A stretch of 64,000 nucleotides of DNA from Halopseudomonas laoshanensis (GTDB lineage Bacteria; Pseudomonadota; Gammaproteobacteria; Pseudomonadales; Pseudomonadaceae): positions 124,001 to 188,000 of the forward strand of contig NZ_QOVF01000004.1 in the NCBI RefSeq assembly GCF_008365385.1, written 5' to 3'. The number at the start of each line of letters is the position of its first letter. Within the stretch, counting starts at the first letter, position 1. Shown piece by piece: positions 27,661-37,439 of this stretch. The notes under the pieces were generated by a model. That model ran no database searches. It worked only from the letters and a program-made list of their open reading frames with translations, and was not told where the DNA came from. Made by a program: the position numbers and the translations under genes.

Positions 27661-27745
27661 GCGGACGTGGTGGAATTGGTAGACACACCAGATTTAGGTT
27701 CTGGCGCCGCGAGGTGTGAGAGTTCGAGTCTCTCCGTCCGCACCA
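27661..27745 (+). tRNA. tRNA-Leu (anticodon UAG)
   Basis: An 85-base class II tRNA with a long variable arm: acceptor GCGGACG pairs with CGTCCGC, anticodon stem CCAGA/TCTGG with loop TTTAGGT gives UAG (reads CUN), variable arm near CGCCGCGAGGTGT, T-arm with TTCGAGT, encoded CCA. Confidence 0.95.
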
Positions 27746-27754
27746 TCTTTTAAT

Positions 27755-27785
27755 AGGCTGCCATATCGGCAGCCTCATCTATACT
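27755..27785 (+). terminator. Terminator after tRNA-Leu
   Basis: An 8-bp stem (aggctgcc / ggcagcct, loop atatc) at 27755-27775 followed by a pyrimidine-rich stretch, 9 bases after the tRNA CCA end. The T-tract is interrupted, so it is a moderate terminator. Confidence 0.6.
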
Positions 27786-28148
27786 TTCTCTCCAGATTTT
27801 TTCTGCGTTGCCGTCTGTCGGCATGTCGTGTTATTTCAGATAAGCCATCTTGTAAAACTCAATGCGTCTACGCGATATTGGCCTGGTGCCATTACCCTGT
27901 TTCTGTTTTGAGCTGTCCAGCCCGCATCCGCTGTCAGCGCGAGGCAGAGCTGCAGGGCTCGCATTAGCAGTACTGCGTAATGGCAACATAACAAGAAGGA
28001 GTGATCTTGAGTGTCTGACGAGCCGGTTGCCTGTTAACCGCGCCTGAGCATCGCATGCTCCTGTCTTCAAAAGGTTGTGCTGGTGGCGCGCTCCGGTTCA
28101 GGGGTGTCGGCGCGCTTTAGAGTGGTCCTTTATGCAGGTCACTGGAAA
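27776..28148 (+). other. Non-coding gap between tRNA-Leu and the ATP-grasp gene
   Basis: About 370 bases without a recognisable gene. It contains a good ribosome binding site (AGAAGGAG, ending at 28001) followed by GTG at 28011 and an 8-codon frame closing at 28037, and another AAAAGG at 28069-28074 before GTG 28083, a possible alternative start for the next gene. I see no clear promoter. The stretch marks the left boundary of an accessory insertion relative to the usual tRNA-tig order. Confidence 0.5.
28011..28037 (+). other. Short frame behind a strong ribosome binding site
   Basis: AGAAGGAG (ending 28001) is followed after 9 bases by GTG and the frame V-S-D-E-P-V-A-C then TAA. It may be a leader peptide or the remnant start of a gene lost when the neighbouring pair was inserted. 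There is no evidence that it is expressed. Confidence 0.3.
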
Positions 28149-29147
28149 ATGGAAGATTTGCCGCGCGCTACCATGGATAAGGTTGTTTACCGGTTATGTT
28201 TCGAGTTCATCTGCTTCCTCAAAGATCATATTCCCGAGTCGTTACACTACCAATGGCGCTATTTCCGCGCGCACGGGCGCCTCTGCAACTTCCAGAACCC
28301 ACGTCGATTTTCAGAAAAAATCTATCATCGCATGCGCTTCCCCCTCCCGGATTTTTCCCGGTTGGCGGACAAGGTTGTGGTGCGTGACTATATCCGTGAC
28401 ACGGTTGGCGATCAGTTCAATGTGCCGCTTTACATCGCTGTGACCAAGGTGGTGCCGGAGCTATTTGATGCTTTGCCGAGTGCTTTTGTCATGAAGTGCA
28501 ACAATGCCTGCGGCGCCACGCGAGTGGTGCTGGATAAGGCATCGGAGGACATCCAGTCTCTGGTAGACCTGGCCAATAGTTGGCTGCAACGGGATTTTTC
28601 CCGCTGTAATGGTGAGAGGCACTACCGCAGCATTGCGCCACAGATTCTGTTCGAAAAGGCTCTGCTGATTGATGGTCGTCCGGCTGCTGATTACAAGGTC
28701 CACGTGTTTAATCCTGCCGAAGGCGACGCCTATTGCTTTATGCAGGTCATAGGTGATCGATTTGGCCAGATCACGCAAAATCTGTATTCGACAGACTGGA
28801 TGGGCACTGCCTTCAAACTAGGTGGAAGTTTGCCGCCGAGCACCTGCCCCAGTATTACCCTGCCTCCTGACCAGCTGCCGCAGATGCTGGACGCGGCAAA
28901 GCGTCTGGCTAAGCCGTTTGGCTACTGCCGGGTGGACTTCTACGTTCATGATGGCGGCGTCTATGTGGGAGAGCTGACATTTACCCCGGGGGCCGGCAGA
29001 TGCGTTTTTCATCCGGTGCAGTGGGATCAGATGTTGGGCGCGAAGTTCCGCTGGCCAGAGACGCTGGAAATGCCGTCTCCCTCAAGCGGCATACCCATGT
29101 CTGGGGTGCCCGGCGGGCAATCAAGCGGTGATCAGCAACTGGCATGA
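28149..29147 (+). CDS. TupA-like ATP-grasp protein
   Basis: A protein of about 332 residues resembling the TupA-like ATP-grasp family (PF14305), found in surface-polysaccharide loci. The N-terminal pattern (LHYQWRYFRAHGRLCNFQNPRRFSEKIYHRM), here given only in part as HYQWRYFRAHG and NPRRFSEKIY, is diagnostic; it continues with VVRDYIRDTVGDQ, the nucleotide-lysine FVMKCNNACG, DYKVHVFN and the acidic metal site FGYCRVDFYVHDGGVYVGELTF, again only a general match. The start is uncertain: GTG 28083 has a better-spaced AAAAGG, ATG 28149 a weaker GGAAA. It overlaps the flippase gene by 4 bases. It may ligate an amino acid to a glycan precursor (inference). Confidence 0.8.
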   Translation: MEDLPRATMDKVVYRLCFEFICFLKDHIPESLHYQWRYFRAHGRLCNFQNPRRFSEKIYHRMRFPLPDFSRLADKVVVRDYIRDTVGDQFNVPLYIAVTKVVPELFDALPSAFVMKCNNACGATRVVLDKASEDIQSLVDLANSWLQRDFSRCNGERHYRSIAPQILFEKALLIDGRPAADYKVHVFNPAEGDAYCFMQVIGDRFGQITQNLYSTDWMGTAFKLGGSLPPSTCPSITLPPDQLPQMLDAAKRLAKPFGYCRVDFYVHDGGVYVGELTFTPGAGRCVFHPVQWDQMLGAKFRWPETLEMPSPSSGIPMSGVPGGQSSGDQQLA

Positions 29148-30436
29148 AGATGCCAGGCGCAACAGCGCGGCTGTTGGTCAGTCTTCGTGGTCGTACCATG
29201 CGCTCGGTGGCGACCTTGTTGGCAGGTGCTGCGGCGGGCCAGCTGATTACGTTGATAACGGTGCCTTTGTTGACCCGGATATTCAGCCCTGCGGTTTTCG
29301 GTGAAGCGGGAACGCTGCTGGCTGCGGCATCGGTGGTCATGCCTGTGGCTGGATTTTGCTTGCCATTGGCGATAGTGCTGGCCACGGACGATGATGAGGC
29401 TCGGGCGCTGGGTCGGGCTTCACTCTCAATCAGTGTGTTACTCGCAGCAGTGATGGCGTTTGGTATCGTCTTTTGGTCTTCTCTGTCAGATGCCCCTTGG
29501 GGAATGAGTAGCGGGTTGCTGATGTTTATTCCGCTGCTGATGTGCCTGGCAACCGCGGTCAGTGTTTTAGAGCAATGGGCACACCGCCGGTCCTGTTATA
29601 CGGCATCAGCAAAAGTGTCCGTAGGCAAATCCTTGATAGGTAATGGCGGCAAGGTTCTTGGTGGGCTTATGGCGCCGGTATCAATGACCTTGGTGTTTAT
29701 GACCGCAGTGGCGGAGGCGGTCGCAGCGATGCTGTATCTGGGATGGTTGCGCGGCAGTGTCACGCCGGATAGGACCACACCCCTGAAATGGTGGGCCTTG
29801 GTTGTCAAATACCGACAGTTTCCGCTTTTTCGCGCGCCCCAGGTGTTGGTCAGTTGTCTCTCGCTCGCTGTACCGGTGCTGTTGCTGGGCGCCTGGTATG
29901 AACCTGCGATCGTGGGCTTTTTCGTGCTGGCCAGAAGTGTGGTGGCTGCACCCTCAATGTTGCTTGGCAAGGCTATAGGTGACGTGATTTACCCGCGTCT
30001 GGCGAGAGCGGCTCAGGACGGTTTGCCGTTGTTGCCCCTGCAGTTGAAAGCGGTAACCCTGTTGGGTGTAGTGGGTTTGCTTCCGTTGATTCCGATTCTG
30101 CTGGCCGCGCCACTTATTTTCGGCCTGCTCTTCGGTGAGCCTTGGCAGATGGCTGGGGAGCATGCACGGTGGATGGCGCTGTGGTTCTACTTCACCCTGG
30201 TGGGCGTGCCCTGCATCAGCTCAATGCCCGTCCTGCAAGTCCAGCGCCTGCATCTCACCTACACGTGCTTCACCGCTGTAATCAGGGTTGGGCTAATGTA
30301 CTGGGCTTGCGCGATTGCGCAGCTGGCCTCGAGCACGAGTGTTGCTCTGTATTGTATTTCCGGGGCGCTGCTGAATGCCGGGTTGATGGTGTGGATACTT
30401 TTACTGTCGGCACATCGTGATCGGCTAATGGCCTAG
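29144..30436 (+). CDS. Polysaccharide/oligosaccharide flippase (Wzx-like)
   Basis: A 430-residue membrane protein with about 12 hydrophobic segments and the MATE/Wzx-like start LLAGAAAGQLITLITVPLLTR-type pattern followed by FSPAVFGEAGTLLA. Paired helices run to the end and there is a typical mid-protein ARSVVAAPSMLLGKAIGDV segment (VxxAPxxxLGxAIGDVxYP), as in flippases that move lipid-linked oligosaccharides across the inner membrane. The start ATGA overlaps the stop of the ATP-grasp gene. No glycosyltransferase or polymerase gene lies in the window, so the sugar substrate must be made elsewhere. The pair is absent from this place in the gene order I remember for P. aeruginosa. Confidence 0.83.
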   Translation: MKMPGATARLLVSLRGRTMRSVATLLAGAAAGQLITLITVPLLTRIFSPAVFGEAGTLLAAASVVMPVAGFCLPLAIVLATDDDEARALGRASLSISVLLAAVMAFGIVFWSSLSDAPWGMSSGLLMFIPLLMCLATAVSVLEQWAHRRSCYTASAKVSVGKSLIGNGGKVLGGLMAPVSMTLVFMTAVAEAVAAMLYLGWLRGSVTPDRTTPLKWWALVVKYRQFPLFRAPQVLVSCLSLAVPVLLLGAWYEPAIVGFFVLARSVVAAPSMLLGKAIGDVIYPRLARAAQDGLPLLPLQLKAVTLLGVVGLLPLIPILLAAPLIFGLLFGEPWQMAGEHARWMALWFYFTLVGVPCISSMPVLQVQRLHLTYTCFTAVIRVGLMYWACAIAQLASSTSVALYCISGALLNAGLMVWILLLSAHRDRLMA

Positions 30437-30489
30437 TGCTGTGAAAGCTTGGCAAGGGGCGGCCGTTTTGCTACTTATGCCGCCAGAGG

Positions 30490-30518
30490 ATGACTTATCC
30501 GTGCCGAGGGACTAGAAT
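30490..30518 (+). promoter_or_regulatory. Candidate sigma-70 promoter for tig
   Basis: ATGACT (30490-30495) and TAGAAT (30513-30518) are 17 bases apart, about 55 bases before the tig start. A small inverted repeat (gggac...gtccc, 30508-30526) spans the -10 box. The -35 match is only partial. Confidence 0.45.
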
Positions 30519-30571
30519 ATCGTCCCTTTAGAATTTGTCCAATTACACTGTTCGTTCAACGAGGACTCTCC

Positions 30572-31918
30572 ATGCAAGTTTCGGTAGAAACCATCTCCGG
30601 CCTTGAGCGCCGCATGACCGTAGGCATTCCTGCTGATCGCATCGAATCAGAGGTCAACAAGCGCCTGCAACAGACTGCCAGCCGCGCCAAGGTTGATGGA
30701 TTTCGTCCCGGCAAGGTGCCGATGAGCGTTATTCGCAAGCGTTTTGGCGGCTCCGCCCGTCAGGAAGTCATGGGTGAGATGATCCAGTCCTCCTTCTATG
30801 AAGCCGTGATGCAGGAAAAACTCAACCCTGCCGGTATGCCCAGCGTCGAGCCGAAAGATCTGGCCGAAGGCAAGGATTTTGAGTACATCGCTACATTTGA
30901 AGTTTATCCGGAAGTCACTCTGGGTGATTTCAGCGCTATCAAGGTTGAGCGCGTGGAGTCTGAAGTGACCGACGCCGATCTGGACAAGATGCTCGACATC
31001 CTGCGTGGCCAGAACAAGCGTTTCGATGAAGTGGATCGTGCTGCGGAGAATGGCGATCAGTTGAAAGTCGACTTCGTTGGCAAGGTTGATGGCGAACCCT
31101 TCCAGGGCGGTACTGCCAGCAATACTCAGATCGAACTGGGTTCGGGCCGCATGATTCCTGGCTTCGAAGATGGTCTGGTTGGCGCCAAGGCTGGCGATTC
31201 CGTGGTGCTCAAGGTGACCTTCCCTGAGGACTATCAGAACCTCGAGCTGGCCGGCAAAGATGCCGAGTTCGACGTTATTGTGCACAGTGTATCCGCTGCG
31301 GTTCTGCCGGAGCTGGACGATGAGTTCTTCGCCAAGTTCGGCGTGGAAGAGGGCGGTATCGACGCTTTCCGCTCTGAAGTGCGCAAGAACATGGAGCGCG
31401 AACTGCGCCAGGCGATCAAGACCAAGGTCAAGACTCAGGTTATGGATGGCTTGCTGGAAACCAACAGCATTGAAGTGCCGAAGGCCCTGGTTGCTACCGA
31501 AATTGATCGTCTGCGCGCGCAAGCTGTGCAGCAGTTTGGTGGTGCCAACATCAAGCCTGAGCAGTTGCCTGCCGAGCTTTTTGAAGAGCAGGCCAAGCGC
31601 CGCGTCAGCCTTGGGCTGATTGTTGCTGAAGTGGTCAAGCAGCATGAAATCAAGCCTGATACCGATCGTGTTCGCGCGATGGTTGAAGATCTTGCTTCTG
31701 CTTATCAAGAGCCAGAACAGGTCGTGAACTGGTATTACCAGAATGAGCAACAATTGGCAGAAATTCAGTCGGTTGTGCTGGAAGAGCAAGTGGTGGATAC
31801 TGTTTTGCAGAAGGCTCAGGTAACCGACAAAGCGGTTCCTTATGAGGATGCTGTTAAGCCCGCCCAGCCAGCTCAGAACCTTGAAGCTGACAAGGCCGAG
31901 GCCAGCGCTGACGAGTAA
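30572..31918 (+). CDS. tig: Trigger factor (ribosome-associated chaperone/PPIase)
   Basis: Binds the ribosome exit tunnel and shields nascent chains. The 448-residue protein has the three standard domains: ribosome-binding N-terminus with the signature [17 protein letters not shown] (about residues 44-60), the FKBP-like PPIase domain (about 150-245, [19 protein letters not shown], partly quoted as VDGEPFQGG), and the helical C-terminal chaperone domain. The acidic tail is common. GAGGA lies 7 bases before the ATG. It opens the conserved tig-clpP-clpX-lon block. Confidence 0.96.
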   Translation: MQVSVETISGLERRMTVGIPADRIESEVNKRLQQTASRAKVDGFRPGKVPMSVIRKRFGGSARQEVMGEMIQSSFYEAVMQEKLNPAGMPSVEPKDLAEGKDFEYIATFEVYPEVTLGDFSAIKVERVESEVTDADLDKMLDILRGQNKRFDEVDRAAENGDQLKVDFVGKVDGEPFQGGTASNTQIELGSGRMIPGFEDGLVGAKAGDSVVLKVTFPEDYQNLELAGKDAEFDVIVHSVSAAVLPELDDEFFAKFGVEEGGIDAFRSEVRKNMERELRQAIKTKVKTQVMDGLLETNSIEVPKALVATEIDRLRAQAVQQFGGANIKPEQLPAELFEEQAKRRVSLGLIVAEVVKQHEIKPDTDRVRAMVEDLASAYQEPEQVVNWYYQNEQQLAEIQSVVLEEQVVDTVLQKAQVTDKAVPYEDAVKPAQPAQNLEADKAEASADE

Positions 31919-31946
31919 TATCGTCATCCACTCAATGCAATGCGTG

Positions 31947-31976
31947 AGCCAGCCATAGTGCTGGCTTTCGTTTTTT
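31947..31976 (+). terminator. Rho-independent terminator after tig
   Basis: A 7-bp stem (agccagc / gctggct, loop catagt) followed by ttcgtttttt, 28 bases after the tig stop and before clpP. It probably limits read-through, so clpP may have its own promoter nearby. Confidence 0.8.
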
Positions 31977-32008
31977 CGCAAAAGGCTCAATCGGAGTGAT
32001 ATCAATCC

Positions 32009-32650
32009 ATGACGCATAACAGCTTCAGTCAGTTTCCGCCGGATATTCAGGCCGCAGGTGGTCTGGTCCCCATGGTTGTCGAGCAGTCCGCCCGCGGCGA
32101 GCGCTCCTATGACATCTATTCACGCCTGCTCAAGGAACGCGTCATCTTCCTGGTTGGTCAGGTTGAAGATTACATGGCCAATCTGGTTGTGGCTCAGTTG
32201 TTGTTTCTGGAGTCGGAGAATCCTGACAAGGATATCCACCTCTACATCAACTCGCCTGGCGGTTCTGTGACCGCGGGTATGGCGATCTACGACACCATGC
32301 AGTTCATCAAGCCACATGTCAGCACCTTGTGCATTGGCCAGGCTTGCAGCATGGGTTCTTTCCTGTTGGCCGGTGGTGAGGCGGGTAAGCGCTTTGCGTT
32401 GCCGCATGCGCGTATGATGATTCATCAGCCGCTGGGTGGTTTTCAGGGCCAGGCGTCCGACTTCGAGATCCATGCGCGTGAAATTCTCAACATCAGAGAA
32501 AAACTCAACGCCATTCTGGCCCATCACACTGGCCAGTCGCTGGATGTGATCGCCCGCGATACAGACCGTGACCGCTTTATGAGCGCCAGCGAATCTGTTG
32601 AATATGGCCTGATCGACAAGGTGCTGGATCGCCGGGTTGTTGCCGAATAA
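32009..32650 (+). CDS. clpP: ATP-dependent Clp protease proteolytic subunit
   Basis: A 213-residue serine protease that forms the tetradecameric barrel used by ClpX and ClpA. The catalytic triad is visible as Ser114 (QACSMGS), His139 (MMIHQP) and Asp188 (RDTDRDR); the glycine-rich strand [10 protein letters not shown] and handle helix are normal. The N-terminal 15 or so residues are the usual cleaved propeptide. It sits between tig and clpX, the partner ATPase. Confidence 0.97.
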   Translation: MTHNSFSQFPPDIQAAGGLVPMVVEQSARGERSYDIYSRLLKERVIFLVGQVEDYMANLVVAQLLFLESENPDKDIHLYINSPGGSVTAGMAIYDTMQFIKPHVSTLCIGQACSMGSFLLAGGEAGKRFALPHARMMIHQPLGGFQGQASDFEIHAREILNIREKLNAILAHHTGQSLDVIARDTDRDRFMSASESVEYGLIDKVLDRRVVAE

Positions 32651-32816
32651 CGCCGTTTAGATGGTATTTCAGTTGAACGGGTTCGGTAGTTTACCGGACC
32701 TGACTTTTTCGCCGCCCCCTGTGGCGTGCGGGCATGCATTGACAGGGTCGCGCTTGCAAAGTGGCGTTATTGCCTGCATCTTTGCGGATAAGCGTGAACG
32801 TAAGTAGGGGTTTTAA

Positions 32817-34100
32817 ATGACCGATATAACTGGGAAGGGTGACGACAACGGCAAGCTGCTGTATTGCTCCTTCTGCGGCAAAAGCCAGCATGAAGTGCGC
32901 AAGCTGATTGCCGGCCCCTCCGTATTTATCTGTGATGAATGCGTAGATCTGTGTAACGACATCATCCGTGAAGAAGTGCAGGAAAGTCAGTCCGAAAGCG
33001 CTGGCCAGAAACTGCCTTCGCCCAAGGAAATCTGCGGCATTCTTGATCAGTACGTGATTGGCCAGGAACGTGCGAAGAAGGTGCTGTCAGTGGCGGTGTA
33101 TAACCACTACAAGCGTCTGAATCAGCGTGAAGGCAAAGACGACGTCGAGTTGGGCAAGAGCAATATTTTGATGATCGGGCCGACCGGCTCGGGTAAGACG
33201 CTGCTGGCCGAAACCTTGGCTCGCCTGCTGAATGTTCCCTTTACCATCGCCGACGCCACCACCCTGACTGAAGCGGGTTATGTTGGTGAGGATGTCGAGA
33301 ACATCATTCAGAAGCTGTTGCAGAAGTGCGATTACGATGTAGAGAAGGCCCAGATGGGTATTGTCTATATCGACGAGATCGACAAGATTTCACGCAAATC
33401 CGATAACCCGTCCATCACCCGTGATGTTTCCGGTGAAGGCGTGCAGCAGGCGCTGTTGAAGCTGATTGAAGGTACTGTGGCTTCGGTTCCGCCGCAGGGC
33501 GGTCGTAAGCATCCGCAGCAGGAATTTCTGCAGGTGGATACGCGTAACATCCTGTTTATCTGTGGTGGTGCCTTCTCCGGTCTGGAGAAGGTTATCCGTG
33601 ATCGCTCAGAGAAGAGTGGTATTGGTTTCAACGCCTCGGTACGTAGTCAGGACGTCGGCAAGAAGGTCGGGCAGACCCTCAAGGGCGTGGAGCCCGAAGA
33701 TCTGGTGCGTTTTGGTCTGATCCCTGAGTTCGTTGGTCGCTTGCCCGTCATCGCTACTCTTGATGAGCTCGATGAAGCTGCGTTGATCCAGATTCTGACC
33801 GAACCAAAGAATGCGCTGACCAAGCAATATGCGCGTCTGTTCGAGATGGAAGGCGTTGAGCTGGAGTTCCGTACCGATGCACTGACGGCGATCGCTAGCC
33901 GTGCTCTGGAACGCAAAACCGGTGCCCGTGGCCTGCGCTCCATTCTGGAGAACGTGCTACTGGAAACCATGTATGAAATTCCCTCTGCCGAGCATGTCAG
34001 CAAGGTAGTAATCGACGAAAACGTGATCAGTGGCGACTCTCAGCCGTTGCTGATTTACGAATCCGCCGAGAAGCCATCCAAGGCCATGCCGGAGGATTGA
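32817..34100 (+). CDS. clpX: ATP-dependent unfoldase ClpX
   Basis: Recognises tagged substrates and feeds them to ClpP. The 427-residue protein has the N-terminal zinc-binding domain with Cys17, Cys20, Cys39 and Cys42 (CSFCGK, CDEC), the AAA+ module with Walker A GPTGSGKT, Walker B VYIDEIDK, pore loop GYVGED and RKH-type sensor, plus the IGF loop (SGIGFNA) that docks on ClpP. A terminator directly after it separates it from lon. Confidence 0.97.
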   Translation: MTDITGKGDDNGKLLYCSFCGKSQHEVRKLIAGPSVFICDECVDLCNDIIREEVQESQSESAGQKLPSPKEICGILDQYVIGQERAKKVLSVAVYNHYKRLNQREGKDDVELGKSNILMIGPTGSGKTLLAETLARLLNVPFTIADATTLTEAGYVGEDVENIIQKLLQKCDYDVEKAQMGIVYIDEIDKISRKSDNPSITRDVSGEGVQQALLKLIEGTVASVPPQGGRKHPQQEFLQVDTRNILFICGGAFSGLEKVIRDRSEKSGIGFNASVRSQDVGKKVGQTLKGVEPEDLVRFGLIPEFVGRLPVIATLDELDEAALIQILTEPKNALTKQYARLFEMEGVELEFRTDALTAIASRALERKTGARGLRSILENVLLETMYEIPSAEHVSKVVIDENVISGDSQPLLIYESAEKPSKAMPED

Positions 34101-34114
34101 TTCCGGCAGACCCG

Positions 34115-34150
34115 ACGCCCGGACGTTCGTCAGAACGCCCGGGCGTTTTT
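34115..34150 (+). terminator. Rho-independent terminator after clpX
   Basis: Outer stem acgcccg/cgggcgt (34115-34121 with 34140-34146), inner stem cgttc/gaacg (34124-34128 with 34133-34137, loop gtca), followed by TTTTTG. A strong terminator 15 bases after the clpX stop, so lon needs its own promoter in 34151-34299. Confidence 0.88.
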
Positions 34151-34299
34151 GTTCGTGTGGTACAAGCTTGGCATTCTCTTGTGTTGCAGTATGTGAACCA
34201 CCTTGTTTTTTTACTGCAATGCCCCCATCTTGAAACCATAGACATTTCTTATTCCGGGGCCAGCCGTTGGTTGCTCCCCCCAGCAAGCGAGCCTCAGCC

Positions 34300-36699
34300 A
34301 TGACGACTCTTAGCGAATTTCCGCTCCTGCCGCTACGCGATGTAGTGGTGTACCCCCACATGGTCATCCCCCTGTTTGTAGGCCGCGACAAGTCCATTGA
34401 GGCCTTGGAAGCCGCCATGGCCGGTAACAAGCAAGTATTGCTGGTGGCCCAGCGCGACCCTGGTGAAGATGATCCGGGCCGTGATGGCCTGTATGGTCTG
34501 GGCACCGTGGCAACCATTCTGCAACTGCTCAAGCTGCCTGACGGCACCGTTAAGGTATTGGTCGAAGGTGAGCAGCGCGCCCGCATTGACCAGGTCGATG
34601 AATTGGGTACCTACCAGGTCGCCAAAGCCGAATGGCTGGATGAAAGCACTCTGGATGAGCGTGAAGCCGAAGTGCTGATACGCAGCCTCATGAGCCAGTT
34701 CGAGCAATTCGTACAGCTGGGTAAGAAAGTACCGGCTGAAGTGCTCTCGTCCTTGTCCAGCATTGATGATCCCAGTCGCCTGGTTGATACCATGGCTGCG
34801 CACCTGACACTCAAACTGGACCAGAAGCAGGCGATCCTTGAAATTTTGCCGCTGCGTGAGCGGGTCGAGCATGTGCTCGGCGTGCTGGATAGCGAGATCG
34901 ATCTGCTGCAGGTCGAAAAGCGCATCCGTGGGCGGGTCAAGAAGCAGATGGAGCGCAGCCAGCGCGAGTATTATCTGAACGAACAGATGAAGGCCATCCA
35001 GAAAGAGATGGGCGGTCTGGATGAGGGTCACAGCGAGCTGGACGACCTGAAAACCAAGATCGATGACGCTGGCATGAGCAAAGAAGCGCACGCCAAGGCG
35101 ACCGCTGAACTGAATAAGTTAAAAATGATGTCGCCGATGTCTGCCGAGGCGACCGTAGTGCGTTCTTATATCGACTGGCTGACCAGTGTGCCTTGGCAGA
35201 AAGCCAGCAAGGTGCGGCATGATCTGAAAAAAGCCGAAGAGGTTCTGGACGCCGATCACTATGGTCTGGAAGAGGTCAAGGAGCGGATTCTTGAATACCT
35301 CGCGGTTCAGAAGCGCGTGCGCAAATTGAAGGGGCCGGTACTCTGTCTGGTTGGGCCGCCCGGGGTGGGCAAGACCTCGCTGGGTGAGTCGCTGGCGCGC
35401 GCAACCAACCGCAAATTTGTTCGTATGGCTTTGGGTGGTGTGCGCGATGAAGCCGAGATTCGCGGTCATCGACGCACCTACATCGGTTCCCTGCCAGGTA
35501 AACTGATTCAAAAGATGTCCAAAGCGGGTGTCCGTAACCCATTGTTTTTGTTGGATGAAATAGACAAGATGGGTCAGGATATGCGTGGTGATCCATCATC
35601 GGCGCTGCTGGAAGTGCTGGATCCAGAGCAGAACCACAACTTCAACGATCACTACCTTGAAGTCGATTACGACCTCTCGGATGTGATGTTTATCTGCACC
35701 GCCAACTCGATGAATATTCCTGCGCCGCTGCTGGATCGCATGGAGGTTATTCGCATTCCCGGTTACACCGAGGATGAGAAAATCAACATCGCCCAGCGCT
35801 ACCTGGTGGCCAAGCAGATCAAGAACAATGGCTTGAAAAAAGACGAGCTGACCTTCACCCATGACTCCCTGCGCGACATCATTCGTTACTACACTCGCGA
35901 AGCGGGTGTGCGTGGCCTGGAGCGTCAGATTGCCAAATTGTGCCGTAAGGTAGTTCGTGAACAGGTTGGCAAAAGCGGCAAAAATACTGTCGTGGTCGAC
36001 GGCGAACTGCTCGAGAATCTGCTGGGGGTGCGCAAGTTCAAGTACGGTTTGGCCGAAGAAGCCGATCAGGTTGGTCAGGTAACCGGCCTGGCCTGGACCC
36101 AAGTGGGCGGTGAATTGCTCAGTCTTGAGGCGGTTGTGGTGCCCGGCAAGGGTCGGCAGATCAAAACCGGCTCGCTTGGCGACGTCATGCAGGAGTCAAT
36201 CAGTGCTGCCTTGACGGTGGTTCGCAGCCGCGCTGCGAGCCTTGGCATAGCCGCCGATTTTCACGAAAAGCATGACATCCATATCCACGTGCCTGAAGGC
36301 GCGACTCCCAAGGACGGACCGAGTGCCGGCGTGGGCATGTGTACCGCTCTGGTGTCCGCATTGACCCGTATTCCGGTGCGTGCAGACGTGGCGATGACCG
36401 GCGAGATCACGCTCAGAGGCCAGGTGTTGCCGATTGGCGGGCTCAAGGAAAAGCTGCTCGCGGCGCATCGTGGAGGGATCAAAACGGTGATCATTCCACA
36501 CGACAACGTCCGTGATCTGAAAGAAATTCCGGACAAGATCAAACAGGATATTGACGTCAAACCTGTGAAATGGATTGACGAAGTGTTGCAGATTGCGCTG
36601 CAATACATGCCGGAGCCCTTGCAAGAAGGGGTTGAAGAGATGGTTGCAAAGGATGACAATCACGGGGCCGATGCAAAAAAGCGCATTAGCACTCACTGA
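34300..36699 (+). CDS. lon: ATP-dependent protease Lon
   Basis: A 799-residue cytoplasmic AAA+ protease that degrades misfolded and regulatory proteins. Domains in order: N-terminal substrate domain (start [18 protein letters not shown]), a coiled region around residues 200-300, AAA+ with Walker [12 protein letters not shown] and Walker [12 protein letters not shown], and the protease domain with the catalytic serine in [11 protein letters not shown] and the lysine in [14 protein letters not shown]. The TTG at 34267 is in frame, but ATG at 34300 gives the family start. It is followed by hupB, as in many gammaproteobacteria. Confidence 0.97.
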   Translation: MTTLSEFPLLPLRDVVVYPHMVIPLFVGRDKSIEALEAAMAGNKQVLLVAQRDPGEDDPGRDGLYGLGTVATILQLLKLPDGTVKVLVEGEQRARIDQVDELGTYQVAKAEWLDESTLDEREAEVLIRSLMSQFEQFVQLGKKVPAEVLSSLSSIDDPSRLVDTMAAHLTLKLDQKQAILEILPLRERVEHVLGVLDSEIDLLQVEKRIRGRVKKQMERSQREYYLNEQMKAIQKEMGGLDEGHSELDDLKTKIDDAGMSKEAHAKATAELNKLKMMSPMSAEATVVRSYIDWLTSVPWQKASKVRHDLKKAEEVLDADHYGLEEVKERILEYLAVQKRVRKLKGPVLCLVGPPGVGKTSLGESLARATNRKFVRMALGGVRDEAEIRGHRRTYIGSLPGKLIQKMSKAGVRNPLFLLDEIDKMGQDMRGDPSSALLEVLDPEQNHNFNDHYLEVDYDLSDVMFICTANSMNIPAPLLDRMEVIRIPGYTEDEKINIAQRYLVAKQIKNNGLKKDELTFTHDSLRDIIRYYTREAGVRGLERQIAKLCRKVVREQVGKSGKNTVVVDGELLENLLGVRKFKYGLAEEADQVGQVTGLAWTQVGGELLSLEAVVVPGKGRQIKTGSLGDVMQESISAALTVVRSRAASLGIAADFHEKHDIHIHVPEGATPKDGPSAGVGMCTALVSALTRIPVRADVAMTGEITLRGQVLPIGGLKEKLLAAHRGGIKTVIIPHDNVRDLKEIPDKIKQDIDVKPVKWIDEVLQIALQYMPEPLQEGVEEMVAKDDNHGADAKKRISTH

Positions 36700-36779
36700 G
36701 GTGTCAGCGGTCTGGACGTGTGATATCACCCATTTGGGTGAGTGCTTAGCGATCAGACCGGCGATACCACAGGCATTCC

Positions 36780-36809
36780 TTGACACGGTTTTTGACCGCT
36801 TGCTATAAA
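36780..36809 (+). promoter_or_regulatory. Sigma-70 promoter for hupB
   Basis: TTGACA (36780-36785) and TATAAA (36804-36809) with an 18-base spacer, about 100 bases before the hupB start; the -35 box is a perfect match and the -10 has one difference. The leader between is A/T-rich near the ribosome binding site. Confidence 0.75.
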
Positions 36810-36913
36810 GCGTGCTTCGACCTAAGCAGGTATGCTGACTGGCCACGGCTTTGCTAAGACCACAAGCTTACATAACGACTAACAACTCACTGAAATTTAT
36901 AAGGGGACTTAGA

Positions 36914-37186
36914 GTGAACAAGTCTGAATTGATTGATGCCATCGCCGCCTCCGCCGATATTCCTAAAGCTGCTGCCGGTCGTGCTCTTGACGCCGTCATC
37001 GAGTCCATCACTGGTGCTCTGAAGGCTGGTGATTCGGTTGTGCTGGTAGGTTTCGGTACTTTTGCTGTTAAAGATCGCGCTGCCCGTACTGGTCGCAACC
37101 CCCAGACTGGCAAGCCGATTGAAATCAGCGCTGCCAAGATCCCTGGCTTCAAAGCCGGTAAAGCACTGAAGGACGCCGTTAACTGA
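36914..37186 (+). CDS. hupB: DNA-binding protein HU-beta
   Basis: A 90-residue nucleoid protein: [15 protein letters not shown] start (here GTG at 36914 behind AAGGGGA), then the helical dimer body, [21 protein letters not shown] as the saddle and the DNA-wrapping arm (quoted in part: [15 protein letters not shown]), and the end [14 protein letters not shown] dimers bend DNA and compact the chromosome. The frame extends upstream without family support. It has its own promoter and terminator, in line with its high expression. Confidence 0.96.
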   Translation: MNKSELIDAIAASADIPKAAAGRALDAVIESITGALKAGDSVVLVGFGTFAVKDRAARTGRNPQTGKPIEISAAKIPGFKAGKALKDAVN

Positions 37187-37308
37187 TAGCGTCCTGTAAC
37201 TGATTGTTGTATTGGAGCCCTCGGGCTTCGGTATGGACTTCGAATCATCAGCGTTTATGGCTATCGCTGCATAGGCAGACACCCACCGATGGTTCGGTCA
37301 GTTTCCCG

Positions 37309-37339
37309 AAAGGCGCATCATCTTCGATGCGCCTTTTTT
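37309..37339 (+). terminator. Rho-independent terminator after hupB
   Basis: An 11-bp perfect stem (aaaggcgcatc / gatgcgccttt, loop atcttc) running into a T-tract at 37334-37339. It separates hupB from ppiD. Confidence 0.9.
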
Positions 37340-37439
37340 GTTTTAGCGAAACATACAAATGTCAGGCAGGTGCGGGACGCCTGGCATAAGCCAGCCACTA
37401 ACCAGGTGCGCGGCAGATAACAGTTTTTTTGGGGGCAAG

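Noticed and set aside
30647-32017. A 456-codon reading frame on the minus strand across tig
   Set aside because: It is antisense to a fully conserved trigger factor gene, spans into clpP, and resembles no family I know; long antisense frames are common in GC-rich genes.
34229-34252. Heat-shock (sigma-32) promoter before lon
   Set aside because: CTTGAAA at 34229-34235 is a perfect -35 box, but nothing like CCCCAT lies 13-17 bases downstream; a CCCCAT occurs before it instead, in the wrong order.
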